Positions 1 through 4,879 are shown, counted from the first letter of the stretch. The stretch is DNA of 6,243 nt from Nitrososphaerota archaeon (GCA_027886785.1 JAPCJV010000113.1:1-6243), one strand, 5' to 3'. Translations and numbers: made by a program. Notes: generated by a model not told the origin, from the sequence alone.

Positions 1-49
1 AAAAGTTGCATCAACACTACGATATCGGTCTCTCGGCCGCATTTCCGTG

Positions 50-97
50 TTAGGTAAACACTGAAGATCCAAACTTTGTTGAATTAGGTAAACACTG
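50..97. repeat. Pair of 14-base direct repeats (possible mobile-element end)
   Basis: TTAGGTAAACACTG occurs at 50-63 and again, without mismatch, at 84-97, a start-to-start distance of 34 bases (about three helical turns). The first copy also lies in a short inverted repeat (GTGTT/AACAC, 47-61). Repeated protein-binding sites near a terminus ending in ...CA are typical of IS21-type elements, so the right end of an element extending leftward out of the window is one reading. Operator half-sites for the gene to the left is another. No transposase sequence is visible. Confidence 0.4.
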
Positions 98-190
98 TCG
101 ACATCCCACATAGCACCATATTATTTTCCTCGTTTTTCCAGATAACTCTCCATAGTGGGCTATGTAGCGTACATTGAATTGACGTATTCT

Positions 191-445
191 CTACCCCTTC
201 CCATCGTTCATCGTCCTTTGCGATGAGTCCAGTACGTAATCGCTGACCGATTCGACAGTCCAGAAAGTACCCTTTTCCCCATCTTGGCGCTCGTATGCCT
301 TTAGCATTTCTTCAGCTGGCAGATATTCTTCGATGATTTTGGCTATCCTCCGCAAGTCTTCCGGGGTGAGGGTTTTCCATTCTTTACGCAAGCGGTCACG
401 CTGCACTTCTATCGCTTTTACGCCAGCCATTACATGTGCTCTCAT
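191..445 (-). CDS. Hypothetical protein, 84 aa
   Basis: I do not recognise this family. The product is small, charged and mostly helical in appearance, with a basic N-terminal third (around R17-K23) and the stretch LTPEDLRRIAKIIEEYL (residues 26-42), which looks like an amphipathic helix. It has no cysteines, signal peptide or membrane segment. The ATG at 445 follows a purine-rich GAGGTTAAAGGA stretch that could act as a ribosome-binding site; Met6 is an alternative start. It lies 72 bases downstream of the 198-aa gene on the same strand, so the two may be co-transcribed. The reverse-strand reading over 333-521 has poor composition and is taken as a shadow. A small regulatory or TA-like protein is possible but unsupported. 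Confidence 0.6.
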   Translation of the reverse strand: MRAHVMAGVKAIEVQRDRLRKEWKTLTPEDLRRIAKIIEEYLPAEEMLKAYERQDGEKGTFWTVESVSDYVLDSSQRTMNDGKG

Positions 446-517
446 TTTTCCTTTAACCTCAGTTTCCTTTCTTCAATGTACTGCGCCTGATCTTATTCTG
501 CGTATTTTTGACCAAAG

Positions 518-1114
518 TTAATTCTGATATTTCAATTGTCTTTCCTTCCATAATTCAATCCCCTCTTCAAACGCATTAACTAATTGTGATTGAAGAATCA
601 GCGCACCCTTCTTTCTGAAAAAAGTAAGCTCAAACCTCTTCACCTTTACCGTCAAGTCGTGATCAAGACTGTAAATTTCTCCTGTCTTATTGTCATTCTC
701 AAAAATCTCTCCCAGTCGATCGAGCCCGAGAACTTTTGAAGTTGTGGGTCTTTGTTCCGAGGTCACATTGTATTCTTTCCCGTAGCTTCTATATTTCCTT
801 GAGTTAGGTCTGTAGTAATCATAACCAGTGTGACCCACGAACAAAGCACCTCTTTCAACATAAGCGTGTAAGCTCGAGCGTACGTTTCTCCAAATTTCAA
901 AAACCTTGTTGATGTTAGCAAAGTCTTGGGAAATTACAGTGAGTGTGTTATCGTAGTCTGTGAGGTAAGTGCTTTCGTTCTGAAAATTGAGAATGTTTTT
1001 CTTCAGGCTAATAGTCAAACGGAAGCCGTACGGGGTATCTTCAGTTGTGAATACTTCCCCCACCAAATGTTTCGACTCGAACTCTTCCTTGATCTTATTG
1101 AGCATGTTAGTCAT
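518..1114 (-). CDS. Hypothetical protein, 198 aa
   Basis: This is a complete ORF with coherent amino-acid composition, but I cannot place it in a family. It is rich in Tyr, Asn, Lys and Glu, has no cysteine, no signal peptide and no membrane span, so a soluble cytoplasmic protein is likely. The central part (about residues 90-125) is Tyr/Arg/Ser rich (GYDYYRPNSRKYRSYG), and the C-terminus (about 165-198) looks like a strand followed by a long helix. The start is the ATG at 1114, with Met4 (ATG at 1105) as an alternative. No Shine-Dalgarno precedes it, but a TATA-like GCTTATCTGG at 1137-1146 lies about 27 bases upstream, as expected for a leaderless archaeal transcript. It is divergent from the HTH-CBS regulator and shares its palindrome-rich intergenic region, so it may be a target of that regulator. 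Confidence 0.7.
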   Translation of the reverse strand: MTNMLNKIKEEFESKHLVGEVFTTEDTPYGFRLTISLKKNILNFQNESTYLTDYDNTLTVISQDFANINKVFEIWRNVRSSLHAYVERGALFVGHTGYDYYRPNSRKYRSYGKEYNVTSEQRPTTSKVLGLDRLGEIFENDNKTGEIYSLDHDLTVKVKRFELTFFRKKGALILQSQLVNAFEEGIELWKERQLKYQN

Positions 1115-1130
1115 TGAAATGTAAGGAATG

Positions 1131-1176
1131 GCAACCAGATAAGCACTAGTGCAACAAGTTGCAAAATTGGCAACTT
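1131..1176. promoter_or_regulatory. Candidate shared operator: overlapping palindromes with GTTGC/GCAAC pentamers
   Basis: Three palindromes chain into each other: GCACTAGTGC (1143-1152, perfect), TGCAACAAGTTGCA (1150-1163, 6-base arms) and AAGTTGC/GCAACTT (arms 1156-1162 and 1170-1176, 7-base spacer). GCAAC pentamers in one orientation recur at 1131, 1151 and 1170, i.e. every 19-20 bases (two helical turns). The block sits between the TATA-like boxes of the two divergent genes. An HTH dimer, most simply the product of the adjacent HTH-CBS gene, could bind here and control both promoters; that is inference. Confidence 0.5.
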
Positions 1177-1177
1177 C

Positions 1178-1186
1178 TTAATATAG
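1178..1186 (+). promoter_or_regulatory. TATA-like box for the HTH-CBS gene
   Basis: TTAATATAG at 1178-1186 matches the archaeal box A. Transcription would begin near 1208, giving a leader of roughly 18 bases before the ATG at 1227. It lies two bases after the end of the palindrome block, so a bound protein could block TBP/TFB. Confidence 0.5.
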
Positions 1187-1226
1187 AAAGAAAGAGGAAA
1201 CAAGACAAACCAGAGAGTGTTGCAAA

Positions 1227-1772
1227 ATGGATCTTCCTGATCTACCCGAGATTGTACAAAAAATCAAAATCAAGATGCTAGAGAACGATGTTAGAGCGAT
1301 CAAGGTAGCCGAGGCAACGGGCCTTCACAAAGCAGCAGTTTCAAAAGCATTGAGTGGTAAGATCAAAAGTTACGAGACACTTAGAGCTATTTCCCTTGCC
1401 GTCGAGGAAATTATTGCATCTTCAGCGAATGGCAAAACCGTGAGCAATATGCTTGCAAGAAAGAAACCAGTCACGGCATTTGAGGATGACGATATCCGAA
1501 GCGTGAAAGAAAAAATGCGGAAAAACTCATTCTCTCAGATTCCGGTTGTTGGTGTAGATGGTCGCATCAAAGGACTGGTCACAGATAGAAGCTTACTAGA
1601 CTTTCCTGGAGTGTATTACGCAAAAGATGCTTTGAGTTCAGATTATGCCGTGGTCTCCCCGGATAAGAGTATAGAAGATGCACGCGAGATAATCAAGCAC
1701 GTTCAGGCGCTTCTCTTGCAGGGGAAAGAAATGAGGCTCAAAGGCATTCTGACCAAGGCTGATTTTATCTAG
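1227..1772 (+). CDS. HTH and tandem-CBS-domain transcriptional regulator
   Basis: The product is a predicted cytoplasmic DNA-binding regulator with a ligand-sensing C-terminal half. Residues 10-62 form a Cro/C1-type helix-turn-helix region (VAEATGLHKAAVSKALSGK at 27-45 is the turn and recognition helix). Residues 71-125 form a first CBS motif (MLARKKPVTAFEDDDI then SQIPVVGVDGRIKGLVTDRSLL), and 131-181 a second, more divergent one ending in LKGILTKADF. CBS pairs usually bind adenine nucleotides or related ligands; this domain order is a known archaeal regulator architecture. The length (181 aa) fits a complete protein. The start codon overlaps another copy of GTTGCAAAATGG (1219-1230), nearly identical to GTTGCAAAATTGG in the upstream palindrome, which suggests autoregulation. 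There is no clear Shine-Dalgarno near the ATG, consistent with a short-leader transcript. The ligand and targets cannot be read from the sequence. Confidence 0.85.
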   Translation: MDLPDLPEIVQKIKIKMLENDVRAIKVAEATGLHKAAVSKALSGKIKSYETLRAISLAVEEIIASSANGKTVSNMLARKKPVTAFEDDDIRSVKEKMRKNSFSQIPVVGVDGRIKGLVTDRSLLDFPGVYYAKDALSSDYAVVSPDKSIEDAREIIKHVQALLLQGKEMRLKGILTKADFI

Positions 1773-2207
1773 TGCTCACTCAATCAAAGTAGATAAGGCG
1801 TTTATCCTCGGGCAGGAGAGCATTCGAAGAAAGAAAATGATTTTCTTTGGCAGGGATACTGTTTCCTACTCTTAATCTACGGTCTGTCATAGAACGAATT
1901 TCTTCCATGGTGAGATTTCCGCAATTTCATTGATGTCATCGCGCTTCCGATCTAGGAATTAGCTGTTTCTGGCCAGTTCGGGAAAAACCTCCTATTCGAG
2001 TATTGAATGCTTACCGGCACAAACTTCTGCAATATTCAACCACGATGTGAGCGCAAACGCCCACCCAGGATTCTAGAGCTAGAAAAAATGCGATGTTTGG
2101 GTTTAGGCAGCTGTTGTTTGCAGGGGAAAGACGTTAATTTTGAATTTTTGAATTTGAAGGAAATTTGCAACTTTAGAATTGTTGGACAACTTTAAGAAAT
2201 CCACTTT
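1773..2207. other. Gene-poor interval with short ORFs and palindromes only
   Basis: No convincing gene is visible here. A 42-codon minus-strand ORF (1780-1908, starting MEEIRSMTDRR) and a plus-strand 62-codon frame (2007-2195, or 35 codons from the ATG at 2088) are open but have no recognisable motif. Structures present are TTCTAG-AG-CTAGAA (2071-2084), lying three bases before the ATG at 2088, a CTAGGAA half-site (1952-1958), and an AT-rich run of TTTTGAA-like units (2137-2158). The interval probably contains decayed sequence and the promoter region of the next gene. Confidence 0.5.
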
Positions 2208-2229
2208 TTCCTAGACCGCGGACTAGGAA
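2190..2229 (+). promoter_or_regulatory. Promoter and palindromic operator of the C2H2 zinc-finger gene
   Basis: A TATA-like CTTTAAGAA at 2190-2198 lies about 26 bases before the expected start point near 2221. Over that point sits a 22-base near-perfect palindrome, 2208-2229: arms TTCCTAG and CTAGGAA with a central CCGCGG and only the pair at 2215/2222 mismatched. The right arm ends on the A of the ATG at 2229. This placement suits a repressor site that blocks transcription, or a 5' hairpin that hides the start codon. The binding protein is unknown; the downstream zinc-finger protein is a candidate. Confidence 0.45.
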
Positions 2230-2429
2230 TGGGAGTATCGAATCTTTTCACCGGTAAATTGAACATCTGTTTAGCGTGCGATTACTATACAACTTTGGAT
2301 AAGGGAGCCCAGGAACACAGCAGGGCAAACGATCATGAAGTAAGAAGATACCAAGTTCACAATCTTGAGATAAGCAAGGAAAACATTGAGAGACTAAGAT
2401 TTCAATTGAAAAACGGAAGATCTTACTAA
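2229..2429 (+). CDS. Small single C2H2 zinc-finger protein, 66 aa
   Basis: The protein carries one classical zinc-finger signature: C14-x2-C17-x12-H30-x5-H36, with an aromatic pair (Y19, Y20) after the second cysteine. Residues 37-66 form a charged, probably helical tail (VHNLEISKENIERLRFQL). Small one-finger proteins of this kind are known in archaea and their viruses, where they are thought to be DNA-binding regulators; that role is inferred here. The start is the ATG at 2229, directly at the edge of a palindrome and preceded by CTAGG, with a TATA-like box at 2190-2198. The stop TAA (2427-2429) overlaps the stop of a convergent small cysteine-rich ORF. The finger spacing makes a chance ORF unlikely despite the short length. 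Confidence 0.7.
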   Translation: MGVSNLFTGKLNICLACDYYTTLDKGAQEHSRANDHEVRRYQVHNLEISKENIERLRFQLKNGRSY

Positions 2430-2601
2430 TTACATCGTGGGCACTCTTTCCAGCAAGCGAAGCAATAGAACTTGTCACAAACTTCGCAAAGAAGCTTGTA
2501 GTGAGCTGCTCTAGGGGAATCGGGATCCGAGCGAGGAGTTATGATCACTTTCGACAATTAAGGCAGGCGACAAAGAAATCTGTGATCCTCTCGCTAATAC
2601 T
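2426..2601 (-). pseudogene. Small zinc-ribbon protein, apparently frameshifted
   Basis: On the minus strand, 2557 down to 2429 is open for 43 codons, starting with TTG (GTG at 2548 is an alternative) and ending with TAG at 2428-2426. Its end is very cysteine-rich: relative to the TTG, C24-x2-C27-x4-C32-x2-C35-x3-C39-x2-C42, i.e. CEVCDKFYCFACWKECPRC. Immediately upstream, in a different frame (2601-2548), lies ITDFFVACLNCRK, which supplies one more CxxC before a TGA. Joining the two frames near 2550 would give a plausible ribbon of about 60 residues, so a single-base frameshift or decay is likely. The upstream frame itself is closed by TAA at 2604-2602 and has no ATG/GTG/TTG start. An alternative is that the 43-aa ORF alone is functional. 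It is tail-to-tail with the C2H2 gene, the stop codons overlapping. Confidence 0.5.
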
Positions 2602-2684
2602 TTATGGAAGATTCTTCCACCGAACAGATTTCTGTATTCGATCCGATTGTCTACTTTTCTCAACTTGGCCTAATTGAAAGGTGT

Positions 2685-2717
2685 GGCCCATTTTTGACTA
2701 CATTAATCAAAAGGGCC
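2685..2717. repeat. Imperfect inverted repeat upstream of the Ku-like gene
   Basis: GGCCCATTTTTGA (2685-2697) faces TCAAAAGGGCC (2707-2717) across a 9-base loop; the arms differ by a two-base gap. The element lies 53-85 bases before the Ku-like start, upstream of a TATA-like TTTAATAA. It could be an operator or a transcript hairpin; it lacks the T-run of an archaeal terminator on the plus strand. Confidence 0.35.
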
Positions 2718-2735
2718 TAAATGAGGTCGGCCGAA

Positions 2736-2761
2736 TTTAATAATTCAAATCTCCTAAGGTG
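2736..2761 (+). promoter_or_regulatory. TATA-like box and Shine-Dalgarno of the Ku-like gene
   Basis: TTTAATAA at 2736-2743 fits a box A, though it is close to the start and would predict an almost leaderless transcript from about 2765. A good Shine-Dalgarno, AAGGTG (2756-2761), lies 8 bases before the TTG at 2770 and fixes that start if transcription begins further upstream. The two signals are not easily reconciled. Confidence 0.4.
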
Positions 2762-2769
2762 CAGTAACA

Positions 2770-3636
2770 TTGCAGAACGATATTTTTGCGGAAGTGGAAA
2801 AGGCAGCGGCTTCAGCTGACGCAAAAGTTGCAAAAGTCTCCTGGAGAGGTGTGTTGAGCCTAAATGTTGCCGAAATTGGTCTGGGCTCTGTTCAATATCA
2901 TCTTAGGGCAGCGAAGGTGCATGGCGATCAGAAGAAGGTGGAGTTTGTGAAGATCGATAGGGAGTCAGGCAAGGAAGTCATCTCCAAGGAGGCTCCACAA
3001 TTATTTTCTTACAGACCGGGTGCAAGCGGTGAGCGACTGGACGTAGCTCCCATACCAGCTAATGAAGTGAAAGAAACAGTACGCACCGCAAACGATGAAA
3101 TGATTTTCGCACGGACAGAGAAGCAGTATTTTCTCAAGGAGGATCTTGACTCCAACGGCAAATGGACTCCCGTCCCCGCATCGCAAGTGATTGACCGGCA
3201 GGTTGAGGATGGTCAAATCATCGAACCCTTTGATCGCACCACAGATATTCAGATAGAAAAAGAGGGATACGTCTCGCTGGAGCGAATCTCTGAATACAGG
3301 TTCAAAGAGGTGTACATGCTTGCGGCAGACACCGATAAGAAAGTAAAGGAATCCCATGATCGAGTGCTGCAACTCGCAAGGCATCTCTTGGACAAACAGA
3401 TTGCCCTAGTAGGATTCTTTTCCTGGGGCAGAGGTTACCAATACTACACCGCTGTTATCTACCCATACGAAAGAAAGAGCGATGGGGAGATGTGGTTGGT
3501 GATGGGGATGAGCGAAGGAGTACTGCAATTTGACAAAGCTTGGGCGCTGGTCCAAAACGCGGAGCCCGAGGAAGAGGCTACGCCTGTCCCGACTGTCACT
3601 GCAAGAAAGAAACCCAAAGTTAGAATCTCAAAGTAA
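2770..3636 (+). CDS. Ku-like DNA end-binding protein (putative), 288 aa
   Basis: Best reading is a divergent prokaryotic Ku, the homodimeric ring that binds double-strand DNA ends in non-homologous end joining. Residues 25-49 (SWRGVLSLN...SVQYHLRAAK) parallel the WKG-x-ISF...KLY-x-A opening of bacterial Ku. GKWTPVPASQVID (130-142) parallels GKYVVLTDEDL. IQIEKEGYVSLERISEYRFKEVYMLAAD (160-187) parallels the IEI-x-FV-x-L-x-EI...F...Y-x-L region. The helix and strands at 193-247 (LQLARHLLDKQIALVGFF...AVIYPYE...LVMGM) match the LLREAL...IGIA...LRVYEN...ME segment. The CxxC pair found in some Ku proteins is absent. The length is typical, and the C-terminus (265-288) is an acidic stretch followed by a basic tail (ARKKPKVRISK), as in many bacterial Ku. 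The start is TTG at 2770, supported by AAGGTG 8 bases upstream; in-frame TAA at 2755 closes the frame above, and GTG at codon 9 is an alternative. No LigD-type ligase is in this window. Assignment is by pattern only and could be wrong. Confidence 0.55.
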   Translation: MQNDIFAEVEKAAASADAKVAKVSWRGVLSLNVAEIGLGSVQYHLRAAKVHGDQKKVEFVKIDRESGKEVISKEAPQLFSYRPGASGERLDVAPIPANEVKETVRTANDEMIFARTEKQYFLKEDLDSNGKWTPVPASQVIDRQVEDGQIIEPFDRTTDIQIEKEGYVSLERISEYRFKEVYMLAADTDKKVKESHDRVLQLARHLLDKQIALVGFFSWGRGYQYYTAVIYPYERKSDGEMWLVMGMSEGVLQFDKAWALVQNAEPEEEATPVPTVTARKKPKVRISK

Positions 3637-3665
3637 CCGGCAAGGCATTGAGTACCGGGATCCTG

Positions 3666-3803
3666 GGACGAGATCACTAGAGCAGGCGAAAAAATCAGCT
3701 CTAATTCAGGAAAAACAAGTATTGCGTCCAGCACTGCTGCAGGCTGTCCTCTCTCTGAAATGAACGCCGAAACCAGGACATTCAGATCAAGAACGAGTTT
3801 CAT
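3666..3803 (-). pseudogene. Truncated PIN-domain toxin (VapC-type), N-terminal fragment
   Basis: From the ATG at 3803 the minus strand reads MKLVLDLNVLVSAFISERG and continues to ELELIFSPAL, the opening of a VapC/PIN ribonuclease: the first catalytic aspartate is D6, although the usual Thr after it is Leu. After about residue 46 (near 3666) similarity stops, and the frame runs on as antisense to the Ku-like gene until 3459. The remaining catalytic acids of the PIN core, normally spread over ~130 residues, are missing, so this cannot be an active nuclease. The ATG overlaps the antitoxin stop by one base (TGATG), the usual translational coupling of such pairs. The break lies about 30 bases beyond the Ku-like stop, suggesting that a recombination event joined the two. 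Confidence 0.75.
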
Positions 3804-4072
3804 CAAACACGCTCTTTTTTTCTGGTGGATTCGATCATTCGCTCAATTTCACTTCCGCTGAATCCCGACCTCTGAGCTTCTCCTCGAAATCTCTGGAGCG
3901 TCTTTCTCAGATTCCGTTTCTCAGAAGACACTTCTACCCGTCTCAGCACAATTGTGTCTTGTTGCGCCAAAATGATAAATCGAGTGCCAATCTTCAGCTT
4001 CATTTTCTTTCTCATCTCGCTGGGGATCACAACCTGCCCCTTCTCTGATAATCTCGTAAAGTCAAGTGACAT
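3803..4072 (-). CDS. vapB: AbrB/SpoVT-type antitoxin (VapB-like), orphaned
   Basis: The 89-aa product has a SpoVT-AbrB swapped-hairpin DNA-binding domain at residues 3-46: TRLSEKGQVVIPSEMRKKMKLKIGTRF followed by DTIVLRRV. Its C-terminal half (50-89, ...RSGFSGSEIERMIESTRKKERV) is the helical segment that in VapB antitoxins wraps the PIN toxin and blocks its active site. The dimer normally represses its own operon alone or with toxin. Start is the ATG at 4072; a TATA-like element and a palindrome lie just upstream. The toxin gene that follows, overlapping by one base, is cut short, so this antitoxin has no local partner; it may still act as a repressor or neutralise related toxins in trans. Length and motifs are complete and show no sign of decay. 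Confidence 0.85.
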   Translation of the reverse strand: MSLDFTRLSEKGQVVIPSEMRKKMKLKIGTRFIILAQQDTIVLRRVEVSSEKRNLRKTLQRFRGEAQRSGFSGSEIERMIESTRKKERV

Positions 4073-4083
4073 GCTGGATAAGC

Positions 4084-4120
4084 GTAAGATACGTCTTACA
4101 TCTTTATTAGATTAGATTAG
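4084..4120 (-). promoter_or_regulatory. Promoter and palindromic operator of the vapB-like gene
   Basis: Reading the minus strand, three CTAAT units (4120-4106) run into CTAATAAAG (4110-4102), a TATA-like box whose start point would be near 4081, nine bases before the ATG. Between them lies GTAAGA-TACG-TCTTAC (4084-4099), a 6-base-arm palindrome that includes ACGT. A site between TATA box and start point is where an antitoxin repressor would act. This is inferred from position. Confidence 0.5.
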
Positions 4121-4265
4121 TGCTTCTTGGTGTCTTCCGGGAGCAGCAAGCGTATCACTCGGAATTCGCCCGCCGGAAAATAGAGTACCACCGAAACCTG
4201 AAGCTCTAAGTTCACGTCTCAAAGTTTCAGCTAACCCGATGATCTCAGTGGTAAGAATTTGGTAA

Positions 4266-4439
4266 GTAACCACGTATCTCGGCTCCGTCATCACCAACAA
4301 CGGGCAACTCTATGTGAATTTGACCATATCAGGTCTCTACGTTCCCGAGGCAGGTGATCTGGGGATAAGCAAGGAACAACGCGACGAACGGCTTTCCCGG
4401 ACTGGCGTCGAATTCTTTGTACTTCCAAATACTGTTTAA
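4266..4439 (+). pseudogene. C-terminal remnant of an unknown protein
   Basis: A 57-codon open stretch, preceded by TAA (4263-4265) and ended by TAA (4437-4439), reads like real protein: TYLGSVITNNGQLYVNLTISGLY, then VPEAGDLGISKEQRDERLSRTGVEFFVLPNTV. It lacks a start codon at its beginning; the first possible one is a GTG well inside. The same frame upstream (4116-4262) is also open but of poor quality. The minus-strand ORF across 4112-4300 is a competing reading with similar plausibility. I take the plus-strand version as the tail of a decayed gene because of its alternating strand-like pattern; the family is unrecognised. Confidence 0.35.
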
Positions 4440-4576
4440 TCAGACGCAGATAGTATTCACGCCTCCAAAATAGCGACTTTGTCCGATCGTGGCGTAAATC
4501 CGCAACCGGTCGCAACCATCGCCAGTGGAAGAAAGCTTTTATCGATAACATCCGTTGCCAGAAAAAGGGGAGAGAG
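4440..4576. other. Unassigned interval before the 57-aa zinc ribbon
   Basis: The frame of the downstream zinc-ribbon gene is open upstream from 4454 (after TAG 4451-4453), reading for example HRQWKKAFIDNIRCQKKG, but without any ATG, GTG or TTG. It may be a decayed N-terminal extension or chance. CTTTTATCG at 4536-4544 is a weak TATA-like element suitably placed for a start near 4567. Confidence 0.3.
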
Positions 4577-4750
4577 ATGGTCAGCGTTCTTTGCGCGTAC
4601 TGTGGTTCGAATATTGTGCCCTATGGATATTATGACTATTACGAGGGTCCGGTTCCCTGTGTGGAATGCCATAAGAGCACTTGGATCTCAGTTGATAGTG
4701 GTGTCGTTCTAGAATCGAAAAAATGGTACTTCACTCAAATGGCTGGTTAA
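4577..4750 (+). CDS. Small zinc-ribbon protein, 57 aa
   Basis: The ORF from the ATG at 4577 to TAA (4748-4750) encodes a 57-residue protein with two zinc knuckles: C6-x2-C9 (CAYCGS) and C28-x2-C31 (CVECHK), 18 residues apart, the layout of a rubredoxin-like zinc ribbon. Between them is an aromatic-rich segment (YGYYDYYEG, 16-24), and the C-terminus (37-53) looks like two strands. The start is preceded by GGGGAGAG (4567-4574), a good Shine-Dalgarno-like element at short spacing. Such ribbons act in nucleic-acid or protein binding, but no specific role can be given. It lies between gene remnants, and no functional partner is evident. Confidence 0.6.
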   Translation: MVSVLCAYCGSNIVPYGYYDYYEGPVPCVECHKSTWISVDSGVVLESKKWYFTQMAG

Positions 4751-4795
4751 CTTTTGTCCTCACGAGAAGTGCGTCACTAAATTACTTTCCGGTTC

Positions 4796-4839
4796 TGTCA
4801 AGTCTTCGTCGGGTGGACAACGACAAGTCGTGACAAGTC
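4796..4839. repeat. GxCAAGTC repeats
   Basis: CGACAAGTCG and TGACAAGTCA lie head to tail (4821-4840) with an exact 10-base period, and a third related copy TGTCAAGTC is at 4796-4804. This could be a small binding-site array or chance; it falls downstream of the luciferase-like remnant. Confidence 0.3.
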
Positions 4840-4879
4840 ATTTTCATCTGTACGACTTCCTAACTTGGAAACATCGACT

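Noticed and set aside
50..97. CRISPR array
   Set aside because: Only two 14-base copies with a 20-base spacer, shorter than any usual repeat, and no further units.
2007..2195. 62-codon plus-strand ORF
   Set aside because: Composition is irregular, no motif, no promoter matched to its start, and it contains low-complexity TTTTGAA-like repeats.
3001..3384. 127-codon minus-strand ORF
   Set aside because: Lies wholly antisense to the Ku-like gene, with a composition typical of a shadow frame.
3459..3806. A 115-codon minus-strand ORF read as one complete toxin
   Set aside because: Only the first ~46 codons resemble a PIN domain; the rest is antisense to the Ku-like gene, and the catalytic core is missing.
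4112..4300. 62-codon minus-strand ORF directly upstream of the vapB-like gene
   Set aside because: Reads passably but starts at TTG with no promoter or motif and overlaps the plus-strand remnant; kept only as an alternative reading.
4291..4712. Overlapping ORFs on both strands between 4291 and 4712
   Set aside because: They compete with the protein-like stretch at 4266-4439 and the zinc ribbon at 4577-4750, which have better motifs or composition.
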